A stretch of DNA of 64,000 nt from DATAEE01 sp963725145 (GCA_963725145.1 CAVRXL010000012.1:1426001-1490000); one strand, 5' to 3'; counted from the stretch's first letter, positions 1 to 8,465 are shown. A program made the numbers and translations. Notes: generated by a model from the letters alone, not told the origin.

Positions 1-269
1 CGGACGCCGGGATCGTGATCGACGGCGCAGGCCTGGGCTCGACGATCGCGGCGAACAAGATCCGCGGCGTGCGCGCGGCGATGTGCACGAACGTTACGCT
101 GGCGCGCTTCGCGCGCGAGCACAATGGCGCCAACGTTCTGGCGCTCGGCGCGACGCTCATCACGATCGACGAGGCGCGCGAGATCGTCGACACGTGGCTC
201 GCGACGCCGATGCGCGAAGCGCGGTATATCAGACGGTTGCTGAAGATTCGACGACTCGAGGGAGCGTAG
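1..269 (+). CDS. rpiB: Ribose-5-phosphate isomerase B, C-terminal part (cut by window edge)
   Basis: The reading frame is open from the first bases of the window, so the start lies outside. The visible ~89 residues match the C-terminal half of the RpiB/LacAB sugar-phosphate isomerase family: a DGAGLGS segment, a KIRGVRAAMC strand carrying the conserved cysteine region, the REHNGANVL segment and the typical TPMREARYIRRL tail. RpiB interconverts ribose-5-phosphate and ribulose-5-phosphate in the cytosol. The next gene, deoC, begins 45 bases downstream on the same strand. This rpiB-deoC pairing, with an extended DeoC, is what is seen in sugar-phosphate-utilising (SPU) microcompartment loci, so this RpiB may be a compartment cargo enzyme. 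The family call is strong and the compartment role is inferred. Confidence 0.9.
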   Translation, partial: DAGIVIDGAGLGSTIAANKIRGVRAAMCTNVTLARFAREHNGANVLALGATLITIDEAREIVDTWLATPMREARYIRRLLKIRRLEGA

Positions 270-270
270 G

Positions 271-288
271 CCCGACCTTCAGGTCGGG
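271..288. repeat. Palindromic REP-like element, family A
   Basis: An 8-bp inverted repeat (CCCGACCT / AGGTCGGG) with a 2-bp centre lies just after the rpiB stop, flanked by GTAGG on the left and CGT on the right. The same flanks and core recur in reverse orientation at 11033-11053, so this is a dispersed element and not merely a local terminator. It could still act as a weak hairpin between rpiB and deoC. Confidence 0.7.
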
Positions 289-314
289 CGTCTCGGCGAC
301 ACAAAAGCGTCTCG

Positions 315-1205
315 ATGACACCCAAAGAACTCCAGCGCCTCATCGCCATCATCACCGAGGAAGTCCTCGGCGCCGTCGGAGGCGTCCGCGTCGAGGGCGA
401 TGGCCCGTGCGCCTGTCATGGCGTGCTATACGAGTGTTGCCCGGACCGGTTGCGCGGCGTGCTCGACGCCGGCGCGACGCGGCTCGGGATGCACGCGACC
501 GGCGGCGCGCCGGGCGGCGTCGCGGTCATGATCGATCACACGCTGTTGAAGCCGGACGCGACGCGGGCGGAGATCGAGAAGCTGTGCACGGAAGCGACGG
601 AGTTTCGCTTCGCGACCGTCTGCATCAATCCCGGCTGGGTAGCGCTCGCGGCCTCGAGGCTGCGCGGCACCGGGGTCGGCGTCTGCTCCGTGGTCGGCTT
701 CCCGCTGGGCGCGACGACGCCCGACGTCAAGCACTACGAAACGCGGCGGGTGATCTTCGACGGGGCGACCGAAGTGGACATGGTGATCAACGTCGGCGCG
801 CTCAAGTCAGGCGACCTCAGGGTCGTCGAGCGCGACATCGAGGCCGTCGTGGCGCCGGCCCGCGAAGCGGGCGTCCTGAGCAAGGTCATCATCGAGGCGG
901 CCCTCCTCAGCGACGAGGAAAAGATCACCGCCTGCACCCTTGCGAAGGCTGCCGGGGCGGATTACGTGAAGACCTCGACCGGGTTCGGGCCGGGTGGGGC
1001 GACCGCCGCCGACGTGGCGCTGATGCGCCGCGTGGTCGGTTCGGAGATGGGGGTCAAGGCGGCCGGTGGCGTGCGCGACCTCGCGGGGCTGCAGGCGATG
1101 GTCGCGGCCGGCGCGACGCGCGTCGGCGCCAGCGCCGGGGTCAAGATCGTCCAGGAGTCGAAAGGAAAAAAGACATCTGGCGCTCAGTCGCCAGCCGGGT
1201 ACTAG
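315..1205 (+). CDS. deoC: Deoxyribose-phosphate aldolase with N-terminal encapsulation-type extension
   Basis: This 296-residue protein has a class I DeoC TIM barrel starting at about residue 69. Active-site residues are visible: Asp155 (EVDMVIN), the Schiff-base Lys219 (YVKTSTGFG) and Lys248 (GVKAAGG). It cleaves 2-deoxyribose-5-phosphate to acetaldehyde and glyceraldehyde-3-phosphate. Free-standing DeoC is about 220 residues. The extra ~68 residues begin with an amphipathic helix (residues 2-20) like the encapsulation peptides of microcompartment cargo. A Cys/His-rich linker follows (C32, C34, H35, C41, C42), then a Gly-rich stretch. A short Lys-rich tail closes the protein. The enzyme call is firm. 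Targeting to a protein shell is inferred from the extension and the neighbouring rpiB. Confidence 0.93.
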   Translation: MTPKELQRLIAIITEEVLGAVGGVRVEGDGPCACHGVLYECCPDRLRGVLDAGATRLGMHATGGAPGGVAVMIDHTLLKPDATRAEIEKLCTEATEFRFATVCINPGWVALAASRLRGTGVGVCSVVGFPLGATTPDVKHYETRRVIFDGATEVDMVINVGALKSGDLRVVERDIEAVVAPAREAGVLSKVIIEAALLSDEEKITACTLAKAAGADYVKTSTGFGPGGATAADVALMRRVVGSEMGVKAAGGVRDLAGLQAMVAAGATRVGASAGVKIVQESKGKKTSGAQSPAGY

Positions 1206-1212
1206 CCTGAAG

Positions 1213-1593
1213 ATGCGTAAACGCTTTGCCAGTCGAACGCTGGCGGCCATCGACGAGAGCAAGATCCTGGGCATCCGCGCCGGCACCGGAGCCCATCGGA
1301 TCATCGGCATCTGGGTGGTCGTCGTCGAGGAACGCGTGTTCGTCCGGTCCTGGGGCGTCACAGAGGGCGGTTGGTATCGAACGTTTCTCGTAGATCCTCG
1401 CGGCGCGATTCAGGTCGGAACGCGGACGATCCGAATCCGGGCCGTACCCGCGAAAGCCGAGCGTCTGAAGGCTGCCGTCAGCCGGGCCTACCGCGAGAAG
1501 TACAACACACCCGGGTCGCTCAAATGGGTGAACGGCTTCGAGCGCTCGAAGCGCCGGCGTGATGCGACGATGGAACTGGTGCCCGCAACATGA
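1213..1593 (+). CDS. DUF2255-family protein
   Basis: The 126-residue cytosolic protein has no signal peptide or membrane segment. A strand-rich core (IGIWVVVVEERVFVRSWG followed by EGGWYRT) resembles the DUF2255 family, whose function is unknown. The start was placed at the ATG 7 bases after the deoC stop, because the longer open frame runs back inside deoC. The stop overlaps the next gene by 4 bp (ATGA), which indicates translational coupling. The family assignment is from memory of the pattern and is moderately certain. Confidence 0.65.
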   Translation: MRKRFASRTLAAIDESKILGIRAGTGAHRIIGIWVVVVEERVFVRSWGVTEGGWYRTFLVDPRGAIQVGTRTIRIRAVPAKAERLKAAVSRAYREKYNTPGSLKWVNGFERSKRRRDATMELVPAT

Positions 1594-1955
1594 GCGTGCG
1601 ACCGAAAGAGCTCGTTCGTGCCTGGGTCGAGGCCTTCAACCGGGCAGACGCGGAAGCGCTGGCGCGCTTCTACCGTGACGACGCCATCAATCATCAAGTG
1701 GCCGAGGAGCCGGTCCGCGGGCGCGAGGCGATCAGGCAGATGTTTGCCGACGGCTTCGACCGCGCCACGATGGTCTGCCTCGTCGAGAACATCTTCGAAG
1801 ACGGCGAGTGGGCGATCATCGAGTGGCGCGACCCGCTCGGCCTCCGCGGCTGCGGTTTCTTCCACATCGTCGACGGGCAGATCGTGTTTCAGCGCGGATA
1901 CTGGGACAAGCTGTCCTTTCTGCGAATCCACAAGCTGCCGGTGCCGACCTCCTGA
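1590..1955 (+). CDS. SnoaL-like / nuclear transport factor 2 family protein
   Basis: This 121-residue protein has the layout of a SnoaL-like NTF2 fold. A first helix (ELVRAWVEAFNRADAEALARFY) leads into a strand with DDAINH, then the GREAIRQMF helix, and alternating strands ending in FFHIVDGQIVFQRGYWD. Such domains form a cone-shaped pocket and are used both as small enzymes and as binding proteins, so no reaction can be assigned. It is coupled to the upstream DUF2255 gene by a 4-bp overlap. Confidence 0.8.
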   Translation: MSVRPKELVRAWVEAFNRADAEALARFYRDDAINHQVAEEPVRGREAIRQMFADGFDRATMVCLVENIFEDGEWAIIEWRDPLGLRGCGFFHIVDGQIVFQRGYWDKLSFLRIHKLPVPTS

Positions 1956-1961
1956 GGCGCC

Positions 1962-2237
1962 ATGCTGTTCATGGTCATCGAGCGCTTCAGAAACGGCGAT
2001 CCCGTTCCGGTCTATCGACGGTTTCGAGAGCGGGGCCGCCTTGCACCCGATGGTCTAAAATACATTGCGAGCTGGATCGACTCGAGCATGGAACGCTGCT
2101 ATCAAGTGATGGAGACTGACGATCGAGCTCTGCTCGATCAGTGGATGGCGAACTGGAGCGACCTCGTAGAGTTCGAGGTGCATCCGGTGATGACGTCGGC
2201 GGACGCGGCCGATCGCATGGCGCCCAGGATCGTCTAG
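1962..2237 (+). CDS. DUF3303-family small protein
   Basis: This 91-residue protein has the DUF3303 pattern: MLFMVIERF at the start, a central R-GLAPDGL-Y-SWID-like segment, MERCYQVMETDD, and a LLDQWMANWSDLVEFEVHPV end. The family is a small ferredoxin-like fold of unknown function. It follows the SnoaL-like gene by 6 bases and precedes the cytochrome gene by 13 bases, so it probably belongs to the same transcript. Confidence 0.75.
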   Translation: MLFMVIERFRNGDPVPVYRRFRERGRLAPDGLKYIASWIDSSMERCYQVMETDDRALLDQWMANWSDLVEFEVHPVMTSADAADRMAPRIV

Positions 2238-2250
2238 CAGGTAGCAGGAG

Positions 2251-3108
2251 ATGCAAAGACTCTCGATCGCGTTCGCCCTTCTGATCGCCTCGATCGCGAG
2301 CCGCGCGCAACAGCCGGCGCCGAACCCGATGCCGCCCCCGGTTCCCGCCCTCGCTCCGGCTCCGGCCGGGAAACCGATCGTTCCCGTTGCCGCGAGCACG
2401 CTGGCCGAGAACCCCGATCCGTACTACGGCGAGCAGGTGTCGCTCTCGGGAGCCGTGGACCAGCAGTTCGCGTCGCTTGCGTTCTCGGTGGATCAGGACA
2501 AGACGACGAAAACGGCCAAGGACATTCTCGTGCTGTCGCGGCATCTGAACGAACCCGTCGATCTGAATGCGTACGTCACAGTGATCGGAGAAGTGGTTCG
2601 CTTCGATCCCGACGACCTCGCGCGCAGAGCGAAGGACTACTTGACCGGCCTGCCGGACTCGGTCATGGACGGGTACCGCGGGCGGCCGGCGATCCTCGCG
2701 ACGTCGGTCATCACCACCGGCGGAGTCGATCTCGCGAGGCGCCCACCGCCGCCGCTGACGCCGGCGGAAGAGGCCTTCGACAAGGCGATGAAGCAGGTCG
2801 GCGCGGCGAACCGGGCGCTGCGGACCGCGCTCGACGAATCGGACGCGAAAGCGGCGCAGGAGAACGCCCTGCTGCTGCAGCAGGGATTCAAGCAGAGCTT
2901 TGCTTTCTGGAAGACACGCCGCGTCGCCGAGGCCACCGGCTGGTCGCAGGATGGATTGAAGCTCGCCGAGTCCATCCACAGCGCCGCCGCCGCCGGTCGG
3001 TGGGATGAAGTGAAGGAGACCGTCGGAACGCTCGGAAAGGTCTGTCAGACCTGCCACACGGCCCACCGCGAGCGGCTCGACGACGGGACATTTCGGATCA
3101 AGCCGTGA
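2251..3108 (+). CDS. Secreted class II (c'-like) cytochrome c with N-terminal OB-like domain
   Basis: The 285-residue protein starts with a signal peptide (cleavage near residue 20). A Pro/Ala-rich linker (to about 45) and a strand-rich domain (about 45-150) follow, the latter resembling an OB fold. A helical C-terminal half ends in a single haem motif CQTCH at about residues 270-274. Haem at the extreme C-terminus of a four-helix bundle is the cytochrome c' / class II arrangement. It should be an exported electron-transfer or ligand-binding protein needing the Ccm system encoded later in this window. AGCAGGAG 5' of the ATG serves as the ribosome binding site. Its stop overlaps the next gene by 4 bp. 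Confidence 0.8.
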   Translation: MQRLSIAFALLIASIASRAQQPAPNPMPPPVPALAPAPAGKPIVPVAASTLAENPDPYYGEQVSLSGAVDQQFASLAFSVDQDKTTKTAKDILVLSRHLNEPVDLNAYVTVIGEVVRFDPDDLARRAKDYLTGLPDSVMDGYRGRPAILATSVITTGGVDLARRPPPPLTPAEEAFDKAMKQVGAANRALRTALDESDAKAAQENALLLQQGFKQSFAFWKTRRVAEATGWSQDGLKLAESIHSAAAAGRWDEVKETVGTLGKVCQTCHTAHRERLDDGTFRIKP

Positions 3109-4634
3109 ACGTCGTGCCCGCCGGCGTCCTTCCCTTCCTGATAGCCGGAGCTCTATTCGGAGGCGCGACCTTCAGCAACGTCGACGGCTCGCGCGGGCCG
3201 CAGGCGCCTGCCCAGGCCCCGGATCTCCAGCTCTTCTTCCAGGCCGCATCGCGCGACGAGAAAGAAGCCGGCGCTGCGCTCGCGCAGCTCGCGGAGAGCT
3301 GGCGCGACGACTATGCGGCCATGATCGTGGACATGGCCCGTCTGATGCGGCCGGCGGCGCGCGGACCCGAGACAGTCCACGAAGAGATACCGCAGCCTGA
3401 TGACGAGACTGGAGCGGCGCCCACGCCGTCACCGGGTCTGGCCACGCCCGTTCCGGCGCGCGCGTCGCCGGCGCGCGCCCGGTTGACGCGATTCCTCCAG
3501 AAACAGACGGGTCGGCGGTTCGGCGACGATCTCTGGGCCTGGAGGGAGTGGATCTGGTCGCGGCCCTACGAGCCACATCCCGGCTACGTCGCGTTCAAGG
3601 GCGCGTTGTACGGGCAGATCGACCCCCGCATGGCGGAGTTCTTCAAGCCCGGTACGCGATCGCTCGTCCGCCTGGACGAAGTGGACTGGGGCGGCGTCCC
3701 CGTCAACGGCATCCCGCCGCTCGGTCACCCCGACACGATTCCGGCGGAGCAGGCGGACTATCTGGATTCTGGAAACATCGTGTTCGGGCTGGTCGTCAAC
3801 GGGGAGGCGCGGGCGTACCCCAAGCGGATCCTCGCCTGGCACGAGCTGGCCCGCGATCGGCTCGGCGGCGTGGAGCTCACCATCGTGTATTGCACGCTGT
3901 GTGGGACGGTGATCCCGTACGAGAGCGAGGTCGGAGGGGTCGCGCGGACCTTCGGCACCAGCGGCCTGCTGTACAGATCGAACAAGCTGATGTTCGACCG
4001 CGACTCCATGAGCTTGTGGTCCACGCTCGAAGGCCGTCCGGTCATCGGGAGCCTGGCGGGCGAGGACCTGCAGCTCCGCGCCCACCCGGTCGTGACGACG
4101 ACGTGGGGGGAGTGGCGGGCGGCGCATCCGCGCACGACCGTGCTGTCGCTCGATACGGGGGTCAAGCGGGACTATTCCGAGGGCGCCGCGTATCGCGACT
4201 ACTTCGGCACCGACGCGCTGATGTTTCGCGTGTCGAAAGTCGACAAGCGCCTGAAGAACAAAGCCGAAGTCCTGATCATGCGGCCCCGGGGCGAGGACGG
4301 CGTTCGTCGTCCGGTCGCGATCGACGCGGCGTTCCTGAAGAAGAACCCGGTGTACACGTTCGAGTCCGGAGGCCGGCGGTTCGTCGTCTTGACCACGCCG
4401 AAGGGAGCGAACCGCGTGTACGAGGCAGGGGCTGCGCGTTTTGCGCGCTGGAACGGCCGCGACACTCTCGAGGATGAAACAGGACAGGCCTGGCGTGTGA
4501 ACGAGGATGCCCTCGCGCTCAATGGAGGGGCCGGTCTTAAGACCGGCCCCTCCAAGTACCCCAGGGTCCCCGCGCAACGCGCTTTCTGGTTCGCCTGGTA
4601 CGCGCAATTCCCTGAAACCGCGTTGATTAAATGA
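3105..4634 (+). CDS. DUF3179-domain exported protein carrying an in-frame palindromic repeat
   Basis: This 509-residue protein starts at a GTG that overlaps the cytochrome stop. It has an N-terminal hydrophobic segment (about 5-20), a Pro/Ala-rich region, and from about residue 220 the DUF3179 domain. Signs of that domain are IVFGLVVNGEARAYP, the YCTLCGTVIPY cysteine motif, RSNKLMFDRDS-SLWS, and a final RAFWFAWYAQFPET. The function of DUF3179 is unknown. The cysteine motif and the cytochrome partner hint at redox or metal chemistry outside the cytoplasm, which is inference. About 12 residues near the C-terminus (NGGAGLKTGPSK) are encoded by a perfect 30-bp palindrome and look like an insertion. 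Confidence 0.8.
   Translation: MNVVPAGVLPFLIAGALFGGATFSNVDGSRGPQAPAQAPDLQLFFQAASRDEKEAGAALAQLAESWRDDYAAMIVDMARLMRPAARGPETVHEEIPQPDDETGAAPTPSPGLATPVPARASPARARLTRFLQKQTGRRFGDDLWAWREWIWSRPYEPHPGYVAFKGALYGQIDPRMAEFFKPGTRSLVRLDEVDWGGVPVNGIPPLGHPDTIPAEQADYLDSGNIVFGLVVNGEARAYPKRILAWHELARDRLGGVELTIVYCTLCGTVIPYESEVGGVARTFGTSGLLYRSNKLMFDRDSMSLWSTLEGRPVIGSLAGEDLQLRAHPVVTTTWGEWRAAHPRTTVLSLDTGVKRDYSEGAAYRDYFGTDALMFRVSKVDKRLKNKAEVLIMRPRGEDGVRRPVAIDAAFLKKNPVYTFESGGRRFVVLTTPKGANRVYEAGAARFARWNGRDTLEDETGQAWRVNEDALALNGGAGLKTGPSKYPRVPAQRAFWFAWYAQFPETALIK
4524..4553. repeat. Perfect 30-bp palindrome inside a coding sequence (family B)
   Basis: The left arm GGAGGGGCCGGTCTT and its exact reverse complement abut with no spacer. 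The element sits in the last 40 codons of the DUF3179 gene, keeps the reading frame, and adds a GGAGLKTGPS-type peptide between a conserved NEDAL segment and a conserved RVPAQRAFWF segment. Confidence 0.85.
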
Positions 4635-5963
4635 CGTCGGTCCGTCGAACGCTCGGGCTGTGGCCCGCGTCGGCGCTCGTCATCGGTCACACCATCGCCG
4701 TCGGGATCTTCCTCACCCCCGCCGAGCTCGTCGGCGCGCTCTCCTCGCCGGGACTCGTGATCACGTTGTGGGTCGTGTTCGGCCTGCTCGTGCTCTTCGG
4801 GGCGTTCAGTTTCGGCGAGCTGGCGTCTCGGCACCCGCACGCCGGTGGGCCTGTACGTCTTCCTGCGCGAGGCCTGGGGCCCTCGAGTCGCGTTCCTGTA
4901 CGGCTGGCAATGCCTGCTCGTGATGGATCCCGGCGTGACGGCTGCGCTGGCAGCCGGGCTCGCCGAGTACCTGCCGGTCATGCTGCCCGGCGCGGCGACG
5001 CATGCTCGGTGGTGGGCCGTCGCCGCCATCTGGGTGTTGGCGGGCCTCAACCTGAGCGGAATCGCCGTGAGCACCCGCGTGATGGCCGCGATGACCGGGC
5101 TCAAGCTGGCGGCGCTTGCGGGCATCACGCTACTGGCGTTCGCCACCGGAAGCGGCAGCCTCACTCACTTCAGTCCATTCTGGGAGCGGGGGCCTGGCGC
5201 GCCGCCGATCGGCGAGGCGCTCGCGCTGGCGTCGGTCGCGGCGTTCTTCTCATTCGGCGGGTTCTGGGAGGCGAGCCGCGTCGCCGGCGAAGTGCGCGAT
5301 CCGCAGCGGACGCTGCCGCGCGCGCTGGCGCTCGGCGTCGGCATCGTGGCGGCCGCGTATCTGACGACGACGCTCGCGTTCATCTACCTCGTGAGGCCCG
5401 GACACACGACGAGCGCGGCCGGCTTCGCCGCATCGGTGGGCGGGGCGCTCTTCGGATCGACCGGCGCCCGGGTTCTTGGCTCGATAGTGGTCGTGTCGAT
5501 TCTGGCCAGCATGCTGGGGCTGCTGCTGATGGCGCCGCGCGTCTACTATGCGATGAGTCAGGATGGACTGTTCCCACGGGCGATCGCGAGGCTCCATCCG
5601 CGCCGGGGCGTGCCGGATCGCGCGACGCTGCTCCTCGCGGCGCTCGCCACCTGCTACACGCTCGTCGGGACCTTTCAGCAGATCGTCTCGTTCTTCATCT
5701 GCACGGCGATTGCATTCGTCGCGCTCGCGGTCGCGGGCCTCTTCGTGCTGCGCGGGCGTGCGGCGGTGTACGCCGGGTTTCGCGCGCCGGGCTATCCAGT
5801 CACGCCGGCGTTGTTCATCGGGCTGGTCGTCGTGGTGATTGCGCTGGTTCTGATGGCCCGGCCGCGTCAGGCGCTCGCGGGCTTCGCGGTCGTCCTGTGC
5901 GGTCTGCCCGTCTATCGCGTTGTGACGTTCGACCAGATCGACGTAAAATCACATCGCCTGTGA
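4631..5963 (+). pseudogene. APC-family amino-acid permease with a single-base frameshift
   Basis: The N-terminal ~73 residues (GHTIAVGIFLTPAELVG, then FGELASRHPHAGG) are read from the ATG that overlaps the DUF3179 stop. The remaining ~370 residues (LYVFLREAWGPRVAFLYGW onward, about ten more membrane helices) are read in another frame to 5963. The two parts join exactly as in APC permeases if one C is removed around 4848-4851. APC permeases import amino acids or related cations by proton symport. The rest is intact, with no other stop. This could be a recent mutation or an assembly indel. Read naively, the first frame runs on into the response regulator and gives an artefactual 600-residue fusion. 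Confidence 0.8.
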
Positions 5964-6433
5964 ACGACGCCCGTACAGCTGCTCGCCCGATGGAGCCTCG
6001 GCGGCGCCGCGGGGGGATCGGCGAGCGTCCAACCATCGCCAGCCGGGACGAAGCTCCGACCGCCCCTGATCGGCTGACTGTCGTTGTCGTCGACGATGAC
6101 GACGAGGTACGCAAGGCGCTTGGCCGCCTGCTTCGCTCACTGGGCCACGATGTTCGCGTTTTCGCATCGGCGGAGGAGTTCGAAGCCAGTCCGGCCGCCG
6201 CAGACTGCCTCATTCTCGATGTCCGCCTTCCGGGACTCAACGGCCTCGAACTACGCGAGCGGATCCGGTTGCGCGGCTCCTCGATTCCAATCGTGTTCAT
6301 CACGGGGGACGGTGACTCCCCCCGAGACACCACGGGTTATGCCGGCGCGCCGTCTCTCGCCAAGCCGTTCCGCGACGACGAGCTGGCCGCGGCGATCACA
6401 GAAGCCGTGTCAGCCGTCGAGGGCGACCGATGA
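5960..6433 (+). CDS. Receiver-only response regulator (FixJ/CheY-type receiver)
   Basis: The receiver domain spans roughly residues 35-155: the acidic patch VVVVDDDDEVR, the phospho-acceptor Asp in LILDVRLPG, Thr in FITGDGD and Lys in LAKPFRDDE. There is no output domain after it. The GTG at 5960 overlaps the permease stop by 4 bp and fits the coupling pattern of this operon. An ATG at 5990 is an alternative. The Arg-rich leader (MEPRRRRGG) before the receiver is not conserved-looking. It probably relays phosphate to a partner or acts as a sink for the histidine kinase encoded next, with which it overlaps by 4 bp. Confidence 0.85.
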   Translation: MNDARTAARPMEPRRRRGGIGERPTIASRDEAPTAPDRLTVVVVDDDDEVRKALGRLLRSLGHDVRVFASAEEFEASPAAADCLILDVRLPGLNGLELRERIRLRGSSIPIVFITGDGDSPRDTTGYAGAPSLAKPFRDDELAAAITEAVSAVEGDR

Positions 6434-8439
6434 GACCCGTCAAAGGCCAGGGCCCTGACGCTGAGACGGCGGCCCCGCTCGGTCGGGCGGACGAGATCCA
6501 CCGGCGCATCGTCGAAGCCAGCCGCGACTGTGTGAAGATCCTCGATCTCGACGGCCGGCTGATCTACATCAACCCTGAAGGACTCAGGCACCTGGACATC
6601 GAAGACCCGGGCGCAGTTCTTTACCGGCCGCTGATCGACTTCCTGCAGGGGCCGGATCGAGAGTCTGCCCAGAAGGCCATCGCGCGGGCGAGGACGGGCG
6701 CGACCGGCAGGTTCGAAGGCTTTGTGAGAACGCCTGCCGGCGTTGTGAAGTGGTGGGATGTGATCGTCACCCCGATCAACGACGCCAACGGAGAGGTCGT
6801 GCAGCTGCTCGCCGTTTCCCGAGAGACTACGGCCTCGCGGCATGAGGAGGCGTTTCGCGCCGGGCAGCACCAGGTCCTCGAGATGATCGCGACCGGTGCA
6901 CCACTCGAGAAGGTCCTGAACTGCCTCGTTCATATCATCGAGCATCAGTGCGACGGCATGCTGTGCTCGGTCCTGCTGCTCGATGCTGACGGTGTCCACA
7001 TCCGGCACGGTGCCGCCCCGAGTCTTCCCGAGACATACACGAAAGCCATCGACGGCGTGCCAATCGGCCCGCGGGCGGGCTCGTGCGGCACTGCGATGTA
7101 CCTGGGGCGATCAGTAATCGTCACCGACATCGTCAGCGATCCACTGTGGGAAGACTATCGCGATGTTGCCGTGGCTTCCGGCCTGCGCGCGTGCTGGTCG
7201 GCGCCCATCCTGTCCCCGCAGAAAAGGGTCCTCGGCTCGTTCGCGATGTACTACGGGACGCCGCGAGGGCCGAGCCGGGAGGAACTCCGGCTCATCGAGA
7301 CTGCGGCGGACATCGCCGGGATCGCGATCGAGCATCAGCGGTCGCTGGAAGCGCTCCGCCAGAGCGAACAGCGAAACCGGGCCATCCTTCGGGCGATACC
7401 GGACTGGATGTTCATCCTCAGCACCGACGCCGTGTTCCTCGACTACCACGTGAAGAACCCGGAAAGGCTCCTCGTGCCGCCCGAGAACTTCCTCGGCAAG
7501 TCGGTCCGCGAAGTCCTGCCACCGTCGCTTACCGAAGCGCACCAGCTCGCGTTCGAACGGGCGCTTGTCTCCAATGAGCCCGAGACGTTCGAGTACAGCC
7601 TCGAGTCAGAGCACGGGCTGCACTTCTACGAAGCGTGCATCGTCCGTTGCGACAGCGACAAGATGCTCAGCATCGTCAGAGACATCACCGACCGCAAGCA
7701 CGCCGAGTTGGATGCTGCCGCGCAACGCCAGGAGCTGGCGCATCTGAACCGGGTGTTGATCCTCGGCGAGCTGTCCGGTGCGCTCGCGCACGAGCTGAGT
7801 CAGCCGCTGACGGCCATCCTCGCTAACGCGCAGGCGGCCCGGCGGTTCCTGGAACACGACCCCCTGGATCTGCCCGACCTGCGCGCGACCCTCGACGACA
7901 TCATCAAGAACGATATACGTGCTGGCGCGGTGATCGAGCGGCTGCGAGTCCTCTTGAAGAAGGGGGATAGCTTCCTCCAGCCGCTCAACCTGAACGATGT
8001 GACGCGTGAAGTGCTCGATCTGACCCATAGCGACTTCCTCGTACGGCGGATCTCGGTCACGACCCGGCTGGCATCAGATCTTCCTCCCGTGCTTGGCGAT
8101 CGCGTTCAACTGCAGCAGGTCCTCCTCAATCTCGTGCTCAATGCATGCGACGCGATGACCGAGGTCGAGCCGGTCGACCGCCGGCTCACGCTGGCGACGG
8201 CGGTCGACGACGGGTTCGTGCAGGTATCGGTCTCGGACCGCGGCGTGGGGGTACCCGATGACCAGCTCGGTGCGGTATTCGAGCCCTTCGTCACCGATCG
8301 GGAGCAGGGACTCGGCCTCGGTCTCGCGATCAGCCGTTCAATCGTTCTCGCTCACCGTGGACGGATCCTGGCCGAGAACAACGCCGACCGCGGTGCGACA
8401 TTCCGGTGCTTCCTTCCTGTGGCTCACGCCCGAGCCTGA
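6430..8439 (+). CDS. Sensor histidine kinase, PAS-GAF-PAS-HisKA-HATPase (FixL-like)
   Basis: This 669-residue soluble kinase has no membrane segments. Domains in order: PAS (about 20-140), GAF (about 155-310), second PAS (about 325-435), HisKA with phospho-accepting His454 in ALAHELSQPL, and HATPase_c with NACDAM, DRGVGVPD and GLGLGLAIS. The HELSQPL box and overall plan resemble FixL-type kinases. It should phosphorylate the upstream receiver protein, with which it is translationally coupled. The ligand of the PAS and GAF domains cannot be told, and no haem-binding His pattern was identified with confidence. Position at the end of the cytochrome/DUF3179/permease operon suggests a redox or metabolite signal. 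Confidence 0.9.
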   Translation: MRPVKGQGPDAETAAPLGRADEIHRRIVEASRDCVKILDLDGRLIYINPEGLRHLDIEDPGAVLYRPLIDFLQGPDRESAQKAIARARTGATGRFEGFVRTPAGVVKWWDVIVTPINDANGEVVQLLAVSRETTASRHEEAFRAGQHQVLEMIATGAPLEKVLNCLVHIIEHQCDGMLCSVLLLDADGVHIRHGAAPSLPETYTKAIDGVPIGPRAGSCGTAMYLGRSVIVTDIVSDPLWEDYRDVAVASGLRACWSAPILSPQKRVLGSFAMYYGTPRGPSREELRLIETAADIAGIAIEHQRSLEALRQSEQRNRAILRAIPDWMFILSTDAVFLDYHVKNPERLLVPPENFLGKSVREVLPPSLTEAHQLAFERALVSNEPETFEYSLESEHGLHFYEACIVRCDSDKMLSIVRDITDRKHAELDAAAQRQELAHLNRVLILGELSGALAHELSQPLTAILANAQAARRFLEHDPLDLPDLRATLDDIIKNDIRAGAVIERLRVLLKKGDSFLQPLNLNDVTREVLDLTHSDFLVRRISVTTRLASDLPPVLGDRVQLQQVLLNLVLNACDAMTEVEPVDRRLTLATAVDDGFVQVSVSDRGVGVPDDQLGAVFEPFVTDREQGLGLGLAISRSIVLAHRGRILAENNADRGATFRCFLPVAHARA

Positions 8440-8465
8440 ACCCGTCAGGCCCGGATTCAACCACA

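Noticed and set aside
4631..6433. 600-codon frame joining permease N-terminus to a response regulator
   Set aside because: The middle ~375 residues do not look like protein; the permease continues in another frame, so this is a frameshift artefact.
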